A stretch of 64,000 nt of DNA from Methylomonas sp. AM2-LC (GCF_039904985.1 NZ_CP157005.1:496001-560000); one strand, 5' to 3'; positions 53,145-62,741 are shown, counted from the first letter of the stretch. The notes: generated from the letters alone by a model not told the origin. A program made the numbers and translations.

Positions 53145-54562
53145 AACATTAAACACAAAGTGGCGCTCAACCAGACATTCCAGCCTTGCTCAGTGACTAG
53201 ATAGAGTTTGGCAAAATACAGGGCCACCCCCAGAATTACATAAAAACAAATTCTACCCAGCGGATATTTAACTGGATAATATATCTGGCCCAGGAGCCAG
53301 GAAGCACACACCATGAAAAAATAACAGGCTAATGTTGCCCAGGCTGATCCTAGATAACCCCATTCGGGTATCCATAACACATTCAACAAGATCGTTAGCC
53401 CTGCGCCCGCCAGTGATACCCATGCACCCAGACCCGTGCGATCACTAAGTTTGTACCAAACGGATAAATTGATATAAATACCTAGACACAAATTGGCTAG
53501 CAATAAAATGGGTACCACTCTTAATCCTGCTCGGAATTCGGCGCCTATAAAATATTGAAAAAAGTCCAGGTATAAGGTAACTAATAGAAAAATGAATACC
53601 CCAGCCATAACAAAGTACTGCATAACCAAGGCATATGTACGTTTGGCATCTTCTCGACCGGCGTAAGCGAAAAAAAAGGGTTCTCCTGCATAACGAAAAG
53701 CTTGGACAAACAAACTCATCAAAATCGATAATTTGTAACAGGCACCATAAATACCTAATAGGCTTAAATTGGTTAACACATCATATGGCAATAATACTTT
53801 AAGAATAGCTCTATCTAGCATTTCATTGATCATACCAGCAAAGCCAATTACGACCATCGGTAATGAATAACGCAGCATGGGCATTAAAACGATGGGATTA
53901 ATCTGCAGACGAATTCCATAAAACTGTGGAGTTAACAGCAATAATTTGATGATGCTGGCGATTAAATTGGCCAGAAAAATATAAGTGACACCCAGGTTGG
54001 GGTTGTAAAGCAACGACCATTCAGATTGTGGCCATAGCGCCACGAGTTTCGGGCAGCACACCAGAAAGAAAACATTGAGCAGAATGGTGATAATAATCTC
54101 AGTGATTTTGATGCCAGCAAAACGCCAAGCACGATTTTCGGCACGCAATTGAGCGAAAGGTAATGCAGTAATGGCATCCAGCGCCAGAATGCCTGCAAAA
54201 CACAATAGATAGTCAGTATGCTGAGGGTAACTTAGCCAGATCGCCAGTGGTTGTTGCCAAATAACCACCGAAGTTAAAAAAACCAGATTAAACAAAACTA
54301 AAAAACCTAAGGCGCTGCTATAAATAGCAGGCAGTGCAAATTTTTGTTGCTGTCGGAAGCGGAAATAACCCGTCTCAAGACCAAGGACAAGTACTACCGA
54401 AAAAAATCCCGCATAAGCATAAAATTCCGAGACTACCCCATATTCGCTGGTATTAAAGATGTAGGTATACAGAGGTACCAGCAAATAATTTAGAAAACGG
54501 CCGACAATACTGCTCAGGCCGTAAATAGCGGTTTGGGAAATAAGTTGGCGTAAGGGCTTCAA
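53090..54562 (-). CDS. Oligosaccharide/polysaccharide flippase (Wzx-type, MOP superfamily)
   Basis: A 490-residue membrane protein with about 12-14 helices and the polysaccharide-exporter N-terminal pattern TAIYGLSSIVGRFLNYLLVP followed by NTSEYGVVSEF. Such proteins translocate undecaprenol-linked sugar units across the inner membrane. No glycosyltransferase cluster is adjacent, so the exact glycan is unknown. It ends by overlapping the convergent DUF1289 gene. Confidence 0.82.
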   Translation of the reverse strand: MKPLRQLISQTAIYGLSSIVGRFLNYLLVPLYTYIFNTSEYGVVSEFYAYAGFFSVVLVLGLETGYFRFRQQQKFALPAIYSSALGFLVLFNLVFLTSVVIWQQPLAIWLSYPQHTDYLLCFAGILALDAITALPFAQLRAENRAWRFAGIKITEIIITILLNVFFLVCCPKLVALWPQSEWSLLYNPNLGVTYIFLANLIASIIKLLLLTPQFYGIRLQINPIVLMPMLRYSLPMVVIGFAGMINEMLDRAILKVLLPYDVLTNLSLLGIYGACYKLSILMSLFVQAFRYAGEPFFFAYAGREDAKRTYALVMQYFVMAGVFIFLLVTLYLDFFQYFIGAEFRAGLRVVPILLLANLCLGIYINLSVWYKLSDRTGLGAWVSLAGAGLTILLNVLWIPEWGYLGSAWATLACYFFMVCASWLLGQIYYPVKYPLGRICFYVILGVALYFAKLYLVTEQGWNVWLSATLCLMFYLLMVGITDIRPLLIRK

Positions 54563-54578
54563 GTGTTGGGATGTTACT

Positions 54579-55268
54579 TTAAAGCTTGCGAAAAATTAAA
54601 TCCCAGACGCCATGACCTAAAGCCAGTCCCCGGTTCTCGAATTTGGTTAAAGGTCTATAATCCGGCCTAGGGCAATAGGTATTATCTGGACTATTGTTAC
54701 ACAAGCCTGATCCTGCAGACAAAATTTCCAGCATATCCTTAGCATAATGTTGCCAGTCGGTAGCGGCATGAAAGTAGCCGCCAGGCATTAGTTTTTTAGT
54801 GAGTAATTCTACAAAGCTGGGGCGTACAATTCGGCGTTTATGATGGCGGCGCTTTTGCCATGGATCAGGAAAGAATAAATGTACTCCTGCCAAACTGTGA
54901 TCCGGTATTTTTTGCTCCAAAATCTCAATAGCATCGTGATGGTAGATTCTGACATTATTGATACCTCGCTCAGCGAGCAACATCATTAAATGCCCTACAC
55001 CTGGCTTATGTACTTCTAAACCTAAATAATTAATATCTGGATTGGCAGCCGCCATATCTGCCAAACTACTGCCGTTACCAAAACCTATCTCAACAATTAA
55101 CGGTGCTTGTCGTCCAAAAATCTGATTAAAATTGGCTTCATTCTGGGGGGGCAAGCAATAGGTTTGCCAGTGGCTTTCCAATGCCAGCTTTTGTCCTGCT
55201 GTAGCCCGACCTTGGCGACGAATATAGCTACGGATTCTAGCAGGATCAATTTTTAGTGAAGTGGTCAT
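54579..55268 (-). CDS. trmB: tRNA (guanine-N7)-methyltransferase
   Basis: Methylates G46 in the tRNA variable loop. 229 residues: motif I LIVEIGFGNGSSLADMA, NYLGLEVHKPGVGHLM and the catalytic/positive motif HLFFPDPWQKRRHHKRR. N-terminal IRSYIRRQGRATAGQ is typical. Seventeen bp before the flippase gene on the same strand. Confidence 0.95.
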   Translation of the reverse strand: MTTSLKIDPARIRSYIRRQGRATAGQKLALESHWQTYCLPPQNEANFNQIFGRQAPLIVEIGFGNGSSLADMAAANPDINYLGLEVHKPGVGHLMMLLAERGINNVRIYHHDAIEILEQKIPDHSLAGVHLFFPDPWQKRRHHKRRIVRPSFVELLTKKLMPGGYFHAATDWQHYAKDMLEILSAGSGLCNNSPDNTYCPRPDYRPLTKFENRGLALGHGVWDLIFRKL

Positions 55269-55309
55269 GGATAATGCAAAAAAAGCAGACTAGGTTATCA
55301 GGAAACTGT

Positions 55310-55337
55310 AAACAGACTATGGGTTGTGAGTCTGTTT
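55310..55337 (-). terminator. Hairpin AAACAGACT/AGTCTGTTT after thiS-thiG
   Basis: A perfect 9-bp stem (55310-55318 with 55329-55337) in the gap between the thiS-thiG stop and trmB start. On the minus strand the 3' arm ends in TTT, giving a terminator-like shape; it is the second of two hairpins here. Confidence 0.5.
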
Positions 55338-55350
55338 GATACTTTCATCG

Positions 55351-55378
55351 CCCGTATTTGGCTAATGCCGCATACGGG
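55351..55378 (-). terminator. Hairpin CCCGTAT/ATACGGG after thiS-thiG
   Basis: A 7-bp perfect stem (55351-55357 with 55372-55378) with an inner TGGC/GCC pairing, about 17 bp after the thiS-thiG stop. No T-run; it may stabilise the transcript end together with the next hairpin. Confidence 0.4.
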
Positions 55379-55394
55379 TAACATAGAAATCAAT

Positions 55395-56372
55395 CTATAA
55401 AAACAAACCATCAATGGGTGACGATGCTGAGGCAAAACGTTTGCGTGGCATGCGTCCAGCCAGAAAGGCTTCTCGTCCAGCTTCAATACCTTTTTTCATG
55501 GCCGAAGCCATCAATACTGGGTGTTTAGCTGCGGCTATGGCTGTGTTCATTAGAACTCCATCACAACCCAGTTCCATAGCTATCGCTGCATCCGAAGCGG
55601 TTCCTACCCCGGCATCTACCAGAATAGGTACTGTAGCATTTTCGACGATAGTCAAAATATTATACGGGTTGCGAATACCTAATCCTGAGCCAATCGGCGC
55701 TGCTAGAGGCATGACTGCAATACAGCCAATATCCTCAAGACGTTTTGCGGCTATTGGGTCATCATTGGTGTACACCATTACATCGAAGCCTTCTTTGACC
55801 AGTAATTCCGCCGCTACAAAGGTTTCCGCAACATCCGGGAATAAGGTTAGTTGATCGGCCAATACTTCCAGTTTTACCAGCTTATGCCCCCCCAGCAATT
55901 CACGCGCTAAACGACAGGTTCTAACAGCTTCTTCGGCGGTGTAACAGCCAGCAGTATTGGGTAAAATGGTGTATTTTTCAGGCGAAATCACATCCAGTAA
56001 ATTAGGTTCGCCAGGATTTTGACCAATATTGGTGCGGCGAATAGCTACCGTTACAATTTCTGCACCACTAGCAGCTATTGCTAAACGGGTTTCTTCTAAA
56101 TCGCGGTATTTGCCCGTGCCAACCAACAACCGTGAACGATAGTTTTTTCCTGCCAAGGTAAAAAAATCGTCTTGACCTCCGCCAATGGCTTGTACGATTT
56201 CCAGCCGATCTGCATCATGCAAAAGCTGGGTACTATGCAAGTTGAATGGCAAAATTTCTTTATTTAATTCTATGGCAATACGCTTACCTGATAATCCCAA
56301 ATCGGCGATAACATCAGCCACGGTGCAATGCTCTGCATATTCGCGGGTATCGCCATTAACTTGTATTTTCAT
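55395..56372 (-). CDS. thiG: Fused sulfur-carrier protein ThiS and thiazole synthase ThiG
   Basis: Builds the thiazole of thiamine. Residues 1-66 are a ThiS ubiquitin-like domain ([20 protein letters not shown], ending [11 protein letters not shown]), followed after QDD by a full ThiG TIM barrel ([28 protein letters not shown] with the Schiff-base Lys, [20 protein letters not shown]). In separate ThiS the Gly-Gly must be a free C terminus to be adenylated and thiocarboxylated; here it is internal. AAGG precedes the ATG. Begins 3 bp after the DAHP synthase gene. Confidence 0.93.
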   Translation of the reverse strand: MKIQVNGDTREYAEHCTVADVIADLGLSGKRIAIELNKEILPFNLHSTQLLHDADRLEIVQAIGGGQDDFFTLAGKNYRSRLLVGTGKYRDLEETRLAIAASGAEIVTVAIRRTNIGQNPGEPNLLDVISPEKYTILPNTAGCYTAEEAVRTCRLARELLGGHKLVKLEVLADQLTLFPDVAETFVAAELLVKEGFDVMVYTNDDPIAAKRLEDIGCIAVMPLAAPIGSGLGIRNPYNILTIVENATVPILVDAGVGTASDAAIAMELGCDGVLMNTAIAAAKHPVLMASAMKKGIEAGREAFLAGRMPRKRFASASSPIDGLFL

Positions 56373-56375
56373 GCT

Positions 56376-57455
56376 TTAAACCTTGTTCTGTAAAACGGAA
56401 CGGCGGCGTTTAACCGCTTCAGCCAATTCGTTGAGTAATTTTACACTGTCATCCCAACCCAAGCAGGCATCTGTAATACTTTGACCAAAAACTAGAGAGC
56501 AATTGTCTTCGACATCCTGTCGACCTGCCACCAGGTGGCTTTCTACCATTGCACCCATTATACGAGTGTCACCACCAGCAATTTGTCCAGCTACGTCTTG
56601 TGCTACATGCATTTGTCGTTCATATTTTTTCTGGCAATTGGCGTGACTAAAATCGATCATAATATTCTGACGCAACCCTGCTTGTTGCAAGCCTTCTGCA
56701 ACCTGATCAACGCTGACTTCGTCATAATTGGGGCGATTATTGCCGCCTCTGAGAATAATGTGGGCATCTTCATTTCCGCTGGTAGAAAATATTGCTGAGC
56801 GCCCTTCTTTTGTTAAAGACAGGAAGTGATGAGGGCTCATGGCTGCATTGATAGCATCAATAGCGATTTTAATGCCGCCATCCGTAGCATTTTTAAAGCC
56901 AACTGGGCAGGATAAACCTGAAGCAAGTTCGCGATGTACTTGACTTTCGGTGGTTCTGGCGCCAATGGCTCCCCAGGAAATTAAATCCGACACGTATTGT
57001 GGTGTAATCAAATCGAGATATTCTGTGGCCGCAGAAACACCCAAATTGTTAACATCCAGTAATAATTTCCGGGCTGTTCGTAGGCCTTTGTTAATGTTAA
57101 AGCTGGAATTTAGATCAGGATCGTTAATTAAGCCTTTCCAGCCCACTGTGGTACGAGGTTTTTCAAAATAAACCCGCATCACAATGACTAACTCGTTATG
57201 TAATTTATCCATCATCAATTTTAAGCGCCGAGCATATTCAACAGCTGCTTCAGGGTCATGTATGGAACAAGGGCCAATCACTACTAATAAGCGATCATCC
57301 ACGCCAGCCAGAATATTGTGAATGGCCTCTCTGCTTTGCAAAATTGTGGTGGCAGCGATATTCGTCATCGGAATTTCATCGTGCACCTGAATGGGTGCTA
57401 CCACTTCTTTGGTTTCACAAATTCTTAAATCATCGGTGTTAAAGTTTGTTGGCAT
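56376..57455 (-). CDS. 3-deoxy-7-phosphoheptulonate (DAHP) synthase, AroF/G/H type
   Basis: First step of aromatic amino-acid synthesis, condensing PEP and erythrose-4-phosphate. 359 residues of the class I-alpha type: VVIGPCSIHDPEAAVEYA, VMRVYFEKPRTTVGWKGL, GARTTESQVHRELASGLS, PVGFKNATDGG and IMIDFSHANCQKK with metal ligands. Which amino acid feeds back on it cannot be told from motifs. Probably co-transcribed with thiS-thiG. Confidence 0.94.
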   Translation of the reverse strand: MPTNFNTDDLRICETKEVVAPIQVHDEIPMTNIAATTILQSREAIHNILAGVDDRLLVVIGPCSIHDPEAAVEYARRLKLMMDKLHNELVIVMRVYFEKPRTTVGWKGLINDPDLNSSFNINKGLRTARKLLLDVNNLGVSAATEYLDLITPQYVSDLISWGAIGARTTESQVHRELASGLSCPVGFKNATDGGIKIAIDAINAAMSPHHFLSLTKEGRSAIFSTSGNEDAHIILRGGNNRPNYDEVSVDQVAEGLQQAGLRQNIMIDFSHANCQKKYERQMHVAQDVAGQIAGGDTRIMGAMVESHLVAGRQDVEDNCSLVFGQSITDACLGWDDSVKLLNELAEAVKRRRSVLQNKV

Positions 57456-57761
57456 GACACTAAGCGGTTAGCTTTCATTAAGGGATATAAACCGCTATTC
57501 TAACCAAATTTAGCTATCTAATGTTATCTGCAGATGTTTTTACAGTAAATTTTTGTGAGGATGTGGTGTAGAGGTAGCCGTTATAAAGGGTTCAATAGTG
57601 GGTTAGTTGCTTGGGTTGGATATTGATCAAACCCAAGCGGTCGGTTTTAAACGCCTAGATAACTAAAAATATATTGTCAATTGGGACGTGTTTTTTAGTT
57701 TCTAGGGTTTGTTTAACGCTACCCCTTCTAGGACTATAGGCCTGTCAGGATATTAAAAGGT
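57456..57761. other. Intergenic region, 306 bp, with CTTGGGTT/AACCCAAG hairpin
   Basis: Between sodB and the DAHP synthase gene, both minus. CTTGGGTT (57610-57617) pairs with AACCCAAG (57630-57637). It could end the sodB transcript or sit in the DAHP synthase leader; no T-run. No leader peptide rich in aromatic residues was found. Confidence 0.45.
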
Positions 57762-58343
57762 TTAAGCAGTAAAGTTGGCGCTGGCAAATTCCCAGTTAAC
57801 CAATGCCCAGAATGCTTCTAGGTATTTTGGGCGCAAATTACGGAAATCAATGTAATAAGCGTGTTCCCAAACGTCAACAGTCAATAACGGCGTTTGACCG
57901 CTGGTTAAAGGGGTGGCGGCATTGCTGGTACTAGTAATTGCAAGAGTTCCATCTGCATTTTTAACCAACCAAGCCCAACCAGAGCCAAATGTTGTAACAG
58001 CAGCTTTGGTGAAATCTTCTTTAAATTTGTCAAAAGAACCAAAAGTCTTTTCTATGGCTTCTGCCAAAGCGCCGGTTGGGGCTCCACCGCCGTTTGGCGA
58101 TAAGCTGTGCCAGTAGAATGTGTGATTCCAAACTTGGGCCGCATTATTAAAAATTCCGCCACTGGATTTTTTTACGATCTCTTCTAGAGATAAACCTTCA
58201 AACTCGGTACCAGGAACTAGATTATTCAGGTTCGTAACATAGGTTTGATGGTGTTTGCCATAGTGATACTCGATGGTTTCTACAGAAATATGTGGTGCCA
58301 ATGCGTCTTTTGCGTAAGGTAAAGCAGGTAATTCAAAAGTCAT
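57762..58343 (-). CDS. sodB: Superoxide dismutase, iron type
   Basis: 193 residues. Metal ligands: His in [11 protein letters not shown], His in NHTFYW, Asp and His in [10 protein letters not shown]. The Gln in [14 protein letters not shown] and the order AAQ-x-x-NH are typical of Fe-SOD. Starts [15 protein letters not shown] as in E. coli SodB. TGGAG is well placed before the ATG. Cytoplasmic, no signal peptide. Confidence 0.95.
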   Translation of the reverse strand: MTFELPALPYAKDALAPHISVETIEYHYGKHHQTYVTNLNNLVPGTEFEGLSLEEIVKKSSGGIFNNAAQVWNHTFYWHSLSPNGGGAPTGALAEAIEKTFGSFDKFKEDFTKAAVTTFGSGWAWLVKNADGTLAITSTSNAATPLTSGQTPLLTVDVWEHAYYIDFRNLRPKYLEAFWALVNWEFASANFTA

Positions 58344-58382
58344 CTTAAATCTCCAGAGTGAGTGAACAGCAATACTTAGGGG

Positions 58383-58416
58383 TACTAGGATTCTATCCTA
58401 ATTACCTAGTATTATA
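58383..58416 (-). promoter_or_regulatory. sodB promoter -10 with dyad over the expected start site
   Basis: On the minus strand TATAAT (58416-58411) is a perfect -10; its expected start site near 58404 falls in a TACTAGG/CCTAGTA dyad (58405-58411 with 58383-58389). The dyad is either an operator or a 5' leader hairpin. The rest of 58417-58611 shows nothing recognisable. Confidence 0.45.
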
Positions 58417-58611
58417 ATAAAGAATTCCATGTCGCAGTAGATGAAACCGCATGGCTAGTATACAAGCTTTTATAATCAATTGGTTACTGAAGTCAATAAT
58501 TCTGCTATGCAGAAACGACCCAGTCTATGTTCTTAGTTTTTCATCGCATATTATAAAAACCACCTCTACATGTCTGGAGAAAAAACTTCGATAGTGCTTT
58601 ATCTGCAAGCG

Positions 58612-60408
58612 TTAACTCTCCAATGACAGTGTTTGACTGGGTTCAAATTCGGTAGCATTATCTTGAAATTCCATTTTATGTAATCTTGCGTAAGCACTAT
58701 CACGGGCAAATAACTCCTGATGAGAGCCTTGTTCGATAATGCGTCCTTTATCCATTACCAGAATTACATCGGCATTCTCTATAGTCGATAAACGATGTGC
58801 AATGACTAGTGTTGTTCTGCCTTTCATGACGCTATTCAGAGCTTCTTGAATATTGTACTCCGACTCGGTATCCAGAGCTGAGGTGGCTTCATCCAAAATT
58901 AGAATGGGTGCATCTTTTAATAAGGCGCGGGCTAATGCTAGTCTTTGTCGTTGCCCACCTGATAGCTTAATACCATTTTCGCCTATGTCAGTGTCCAGTC
59001 CTTGCGGTAGGTTGTTAATAAAGTCCATGGCATAAGCAGCAGTAGCCGCCTTAATGATCTGTTCGCGGCTGGCATTTTCAAGTCTGCCATAAGCGATATT
59101 ATTCGCTACAGTAGTATTAAACAAAGTGATATTTTGGGTAACCAAGGCAATTTGATTTCTTAAGTCAGTTAATCGATAACGTTTCAGTTCAATATCATCA
59201 ATTAGAATTTCACCTTCTTCGTAATCATAAAAGCGCGGGATCAAGTTAATTAGTGTGCTTTTACCACCGCCTGAGGCACCAACCAGTGCCACTGTCTGTC
59301 CGGGTTGTATAGTTAGATTAATATTACGTAGCGCCGGTTTTTCGCTGTTCGGATAATTGAAACTCAAATTTCTAAATTCAATTTTACCTAAGCTACGGGA
59401 TGTTGTGTAATCGCCAAGGTCGGTTTCAGCGGGTTCATCCAGTACTTCAAAGAGTGATTCTGCTGCGGCAATGCCACGCAGAATTTCGCTATTAGCATCG
59501 CTTAATTGGCGAATGGGTTTAGGTAGTAAAAACGCTGCAGTGAAAAAGCCGACAAATTCGCCCGCGCTAGAAGATTTCATCATGATTAAGGCTAAATACA
59601 TCATGCCTGCTAAAGCAAAAGCTATGACCATTTGCATAATCGGGTTATTAAGCGAAACTGTCATGATAAGCTTTCGGTACTGTTTACGATTTTCCAGGCT
59701 ACATTGTTTAAATCGTTCGCGTTCATAATTTTCACCGCCAAAGCTTTTGACAATACGGTTACCTGAAACCATTTCTGATGTGATATGTGTCAAATTGCCG
59801 ACAGTATCTTGCATGTTGCGACTTAGCCGTTTTAAGCGTTTACCAACGTAACGCACCATTAAAATTACAATTGGGGCTATGGCAATAAATATTAGGGACA
59901 ATTGCAAATTGGTGTAGGCTAAGTACCACAGTAAACCCACTGCAGTTAAACCCTCTCTTACAAAAGAGCGTATGGAGTCTGAAGTGGCGCGGGTAACTTC
60001 ACCTATATTATTAGTGATGCGGGAAATCATATAGCCACTATTATGATTATCGTAATATTGCACAGACAAGCGGGTGTAGTGGTTGAAAATTTCACAGCGT
60101 AATTTGTGTATCAAATTGCCGGAAATGCGGGCCAGATAGTAATTTCCCAAAAAAGCACCTAAACCTCGCACTAGAAATAGCCCAATAAATAATAAAGGCA
60201 AGTATTCAATACCGGCTTTATTTTCATTGCTAAAGCTGTCAATAATGCGCTGTATAATCATTACCACGGCGGGTTCTGTTGCGGCGTAGATGGCGAAACC
60301 AAAAGCGCTAACAATAAAAAGTCGCCAATAAGGCATGACAAAGCGCATCAGGCGTTTGTAGACTTCGCTGTCAGACATGATTTTGTGAGGATTAGCTGGC
60401 GTATTCAA
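58612..60408 (-). CDS. msbA: Lipid A export ABC transporter, permease/ATPase (MsbA)
   Basis: A 598-residue half-transporter that flips lipid A-core across the inner membrane. Six-helix exporter domain (about 20-320), then the nucleotide-binding domain: Walker A LVGASGGGKSTLINLI, Q-loop LVTQNITLFN, signature IKLSGGQRQRLALARA, Walker B ILILDEATSALD and His switch VIAHRLSTIEN. Divergent from the LPS glycosyltransferase gene, fitting an envelope role with lptD elsewhere in the window. Confidence 0.92.
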   Translation of the reverse strand: MNTPANPHKIMSDSEVYKRLMRFVMPYWRLFIVSAFGFAIYAATEPAVVMIIQRIIDSFSNENKAGIEYLPLLFIGLFLVRGLGAFLGNYYLARISGNLIHKLRCEIFNHYTRLSVQYYDNHNSGYMISRITNNIGEVTRATSDSIRSFVREGLTAVGLLWYLAYTNLQLSLIFIAIAPIVILMVRYVGKRLKRLSRNMQDTVGNLTHITSEMVSGNRIVKSFGGENYERERFKQCSLENRKQYRKLIMTVSLNNPIMQMVIAFALAGMMYLALIMMKSSSAGEFVGFFTAAFLLPKPIRQLSDANSEILRGIAAAESLFEVLDEPAETDLGDYTTSRSLGKIEFRNLSFNYPNSEKPALRNINLTIQPGQTVALVGASGGGKSTLINLIPRFYDYEEGEILIDDIELKRYRLTDLRNQIALVTQNITLFNTTVANNIAYGRLENASREQIIKAATAAYAMDFINNLPQGLDTDIGENGIKLSGGQRQRLALARALLKDAPILILDEATSALDTESEYNIQEALNSVMKGRTTLVIAHRLSTIENADVILVMDKGRIIEQGSHQELFARDSAYARLHKMEFQDNATEFEPSQTLSLES

Positions 60409-60458
60409 TGCTGATTACCTATAAAATAACGTTTTTTCTGTTTTAATTTCTCAGATAT

Positions 60459-61550
60459 ATGCAAGTATACCAACCGATCAATATACAGCCTAAACGCATT
60501 TTGGTGATAACTCTACGTTATTTAGGCGATACATTATTAGTAACCCCGTTACTCAGTTCTTTGCGGAATGCCTATCCTCGGGCTGAAATTGATGTTTTAC
60601 TGCCTTTTGCTAATCTAGGTGTGCTGGAGGGAAATACAGATGTTAGTCATTTAATACCGTTTTATAGCAAGCAAGGTTTTTTAAGCTTTGCAAAATTGTT
60701 ATGTGGTTTGTTTCAGAAATATGATCTAGCAATTTCAACGCAGGGTGGTGATAGGCCAATTATTTGTGCAATCGTTGCTGGAAAGTGGCGAATGGGATTC
60801 GTTTCGGGATGTAGAGTTAAACAATTTTGGAAGCGAGTACTATTGGACAGGGCTTTAGAATTTGCAGATCAACATTCGCATGCTGTGTTGGAAAACTTGC
60901 GTTTTTGTGAGGCCTTAAATATTACACCTTGCTACAAGTTGACGCCACCCAAACTCCTGCATCCGCTGTTTCTAAAATCCATTTCTGGGAAATATGCAGT
61001 ACTACATATCATGCCGCAATGGCAATATAAGCAATGGCACCAGCTAGGCTGGATCAAGCTCGCATATTATTTACAGCGACAAGGGTATCAGTTAGTGTTG
61101 ACTGGAAGTCCGCAGGTAGAGGAATTGCATGTGGTGCAGGAGTTGCTTAGTTACTTACCGCCCTCTGCTTGCAATTTGGCAGGAAAATTAAGTTTGGCAG
61201 AATTAACCGAGATTATAAATCATGCGAGTATTTTTATTGGTCCAGATACCGGAATCACTCATTTAGCAGCTGCCACAGGGGTACGAACAGTGGCTATTTT
61301 TGGTCCAACTGACCCATTGAAATGGGCGCCTTGGCCTCAAGGCTATGCACAGAATGCAGCGCCGTTCAATTCACAAGGGATACAAAAAATAAACAATGTG
61401 TGTTTAATACAGGGTGAATCAGAAAGTGGTTGTGTTCCTTGTCAGCTAGAAGGATGTGAAAGGCATAGGCATAGTTTTAGTGCATGCTTGGACGCATTAT
61501 CAGCACAAACAGTTATTAAAGTAATCGAAGAATGGCAAGAAAGAAAGTAA
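60459..61550 (+). CDS. Glycosyltransferase family 9 (LPS heptosyltransferase-like)
   Basis: A 363-residue GT-B fold enzyme: RILVITLRYLGDTLLVTPLL at the N terminus, the family motif FIGPDTGITHLAAATGVRTVAIFG (abbreviated GPDTGITHLAAA) and GPTDPLKWAPW near the sugar-nucleotide site. It resembles LPS core heptosyltransferase III/WaaQ; acceptor and exact step unknown. Fifty bp from the divergent msbA, which exports the product's precursor. Confidence 0.88.
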   Translation: MQVYQPINIQPKRILVITLRYLGDTLLVTPLLSSLRNAYPRAEIDVLLPFANLGVLEGNTDVSHLIPFYSKQGFLSFAKLLCGLFQKYDLAISTQGGDRPIICAIVAGKWRMGFVSGCRVKQFWKRVLLDRALEFADQHSHAVLENLRFCEALNITPCYKLTPPKLLHPLFLKSISGKYAVLHIMPQWQYKQWHQLGWIKLAYYLQRQGYQLVLTGSPQVEELHVVQELLSYLPPSACNLAGKLSLAELTEIINHASIFIGPDTGITHLAAATGVRTVAIFGPTDPLKWAPWPQGYAQNAAPFNSQGIQKINNVCLIQGESESGCVPCQLEGCERHRHSFSACLDALSAQTVIKVIEEWQERK

Positions 61551-61775
61551 TGAGATTAGTGTCTAAACAAATAAATTATCATAATTTATAAATACTTAAA
61601 GGTGCTTAAGTCAAGTTAAAAATAGGCGCAATACACAAAAGCTGTAAATACTTTTGAATAGGAATGTGAGGTAAGGTTAAAAGGCAATTTGTTAAGCAAA
61701 ATACGGTCCACATAATGGTTAATGTTGAATGATAAGGGCTTAGCATTTGTATGAATAAAAAAAACACAATTTGTC

Positions 61776-61803
61776 TTGACAAGGTTTTCCGAGCTGGTAC
61801 ACT
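61776..61803 (+). promoter_or_regulatory. pmoC sigma70 promoter
   Basis: A perfect -35 TTGACA (61776-61781), 16-bp spacer and TACACT (61798-61803), which matches TATAAT at four of six. Start expected near 61810, giving a leader of about 115 nt. Sigma70-type promoters upstream of pmoC are known for methanotrophs. Confidence 0.8.
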
Positions 61804-61809
61804 GCCCTC

Positions 61810-61903
61810 CGCCTATAAGGAAGGCGATGTTCGAAGTCCGCTAAGCGGATGAAGAATGAAAACAAGGGAAAAATAAAGAACTCCCAATTATTTGGGAATT
61901 TTA
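61810..61903 (+). promoter_or_regulatory. Structured pmo leader with terminator-like hairpin
   Basis: Three short stems: CGCCT/AGGCG (61810-61826), TCCGC/GCGGA (61837-61849), and TCCCAA/TTGGGA (61882-61897), the last followed by ATTTT as in a weak terminator, just before AGGAGG. Attenuation or mRNA protection are possible; no known riboswitch recognised. Confidence 0.45.
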
Positions 61904-61925
61904 GATAATCTTTTAGGAGGTAGAA

Positions 61926-62678
61926 ATGGCTGCTACAACTGAATCAGTTAAAGCTGATGCTGCGGAAGCACCGCTTTTAAACAAAACAAACCTGACATTG
62001 GGCATTTTGCTCTATTTGGGTTTCTATTCATTCATTCGCTGGTATGAAGGTGTCTACGGCTGGTCAGCTGGTTTAGACTCATTTGCACCAGAGTTTGAAA
62101 CTTACTGGATGAACATGCTGTACATCGAACTAGTTGTTGAAGTTCTGTTGTTTGCAGGTATCAACGGTTATATCTGGAAAACTCGTGATCGTAAAGTGAT
62201 GTCTATCACTCCACGTGAAGAGTTGAGAAGACATTTCACACATTGGATCTGGTTGGTTTGCTACGGCTGGGCTATCTACTGGGGTGCTTCTTACTTCACA
62301 GAGCAAGATGGTACATGGCACCAAACGATCGTTCGTGATACTGACTTTACTCCAAGTCACATCATTGAGTTCTATTTGTCATACCCAATCTACATCATCA
62401 CTGGTTCAGCTTCATTCATGTATGCAAAAACAAGACTGCCTACATACCATGAAGGTTTGCACCTGATGTATCTGATTGCAGTTATTGGTCCTTTCATGAT
62501 TCTGCCTAACGTAGGTTTGAATGAGTGGGGTCACACTTTCTGGTTTATGGAAGAGTTGTTTGTTGCTCCATTGCATTACGGTTTCGTATTCTTTGGTTGG
62601 GCTGCTCTGGCTGTAATGGGTGTGGTAAACACCGAAGTAATGGCAATTACCAAATTGCTGAAAAAAGATTTAGCTTAA
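61926..62678 (+). CDS. pmoC: Particulate methane monooxygenase subunit C
   Basis: Membrane subunit of pMMO, which oxidises methane to methanol. 250 residues with the conserved amphipathic start TKxLTLGILLYLGFYSFIRWY (abbreviated LTLGILLYLGFY), WDxxFTPSHIIEFYLSYP-type segment (DTDFTPSHIIEFYL) holding the Asp/His metal ligands, and ALPTYHEGLHL-type RLPTYHEGLHLMYLI with the third His. The second-last helix FVAPLHYGFVFFGW is typical. First gene of pmoCAB. Confidence 0.97.
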   Translation: MAATTESVKADAAEAPLLNKTNLTLGILLYLGFYSFIRWYEGVYGWSAGLDSFAPEFETYWMNMLYIELVVEVLLFAGINGYIWKTRDRKVMSITPREELRRHFTHWIWLVCYGWAIYWGASYFTEQDGTWHQTIVRDTDFTPSHIIEFYLSYPIYIITGSASFMYAKTRLPTYHEGLHLMYLIAVIGPFMILPNVGLNEWGHTFWFMEELFVAPLHYGFVFFGWAALAVMGVVNTEVMAITKLLKKDLA

Positions 62679-62715
62679 TAAGCAAATCTATAAAAGTAAA
62701 AATACTATCTCCTTT

Positions 62716-62741
62716 CCTGCTCTGCTGTTAGGTAGAGTAGG
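62716..62741 (+). other. Hairpin in the pmoC-pmoA gap
   Basis: CCTGCTCT (62716-62723) pairs with AGAGTAGG (62734-62741), with one G-U pair; outer CTC/GAG bases may extend it. It lies in a 116-bp non-coding gap, upstream of AGGAGG (62782-62787) for pmoA. Likely RNA processing or stability element. Confidence 0.55.

Larger units (their letters stand above)
61551..61925. other. Control region of the pmo operon, 375 bp
   Basis: AT-rich up to about 61770, with no ORF, then the pmoC promoter, structured leader and a perfect ribosome binding site AGGAGG (61915-61920) five bases before the pmoC ATG. Confidence 0.8.
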
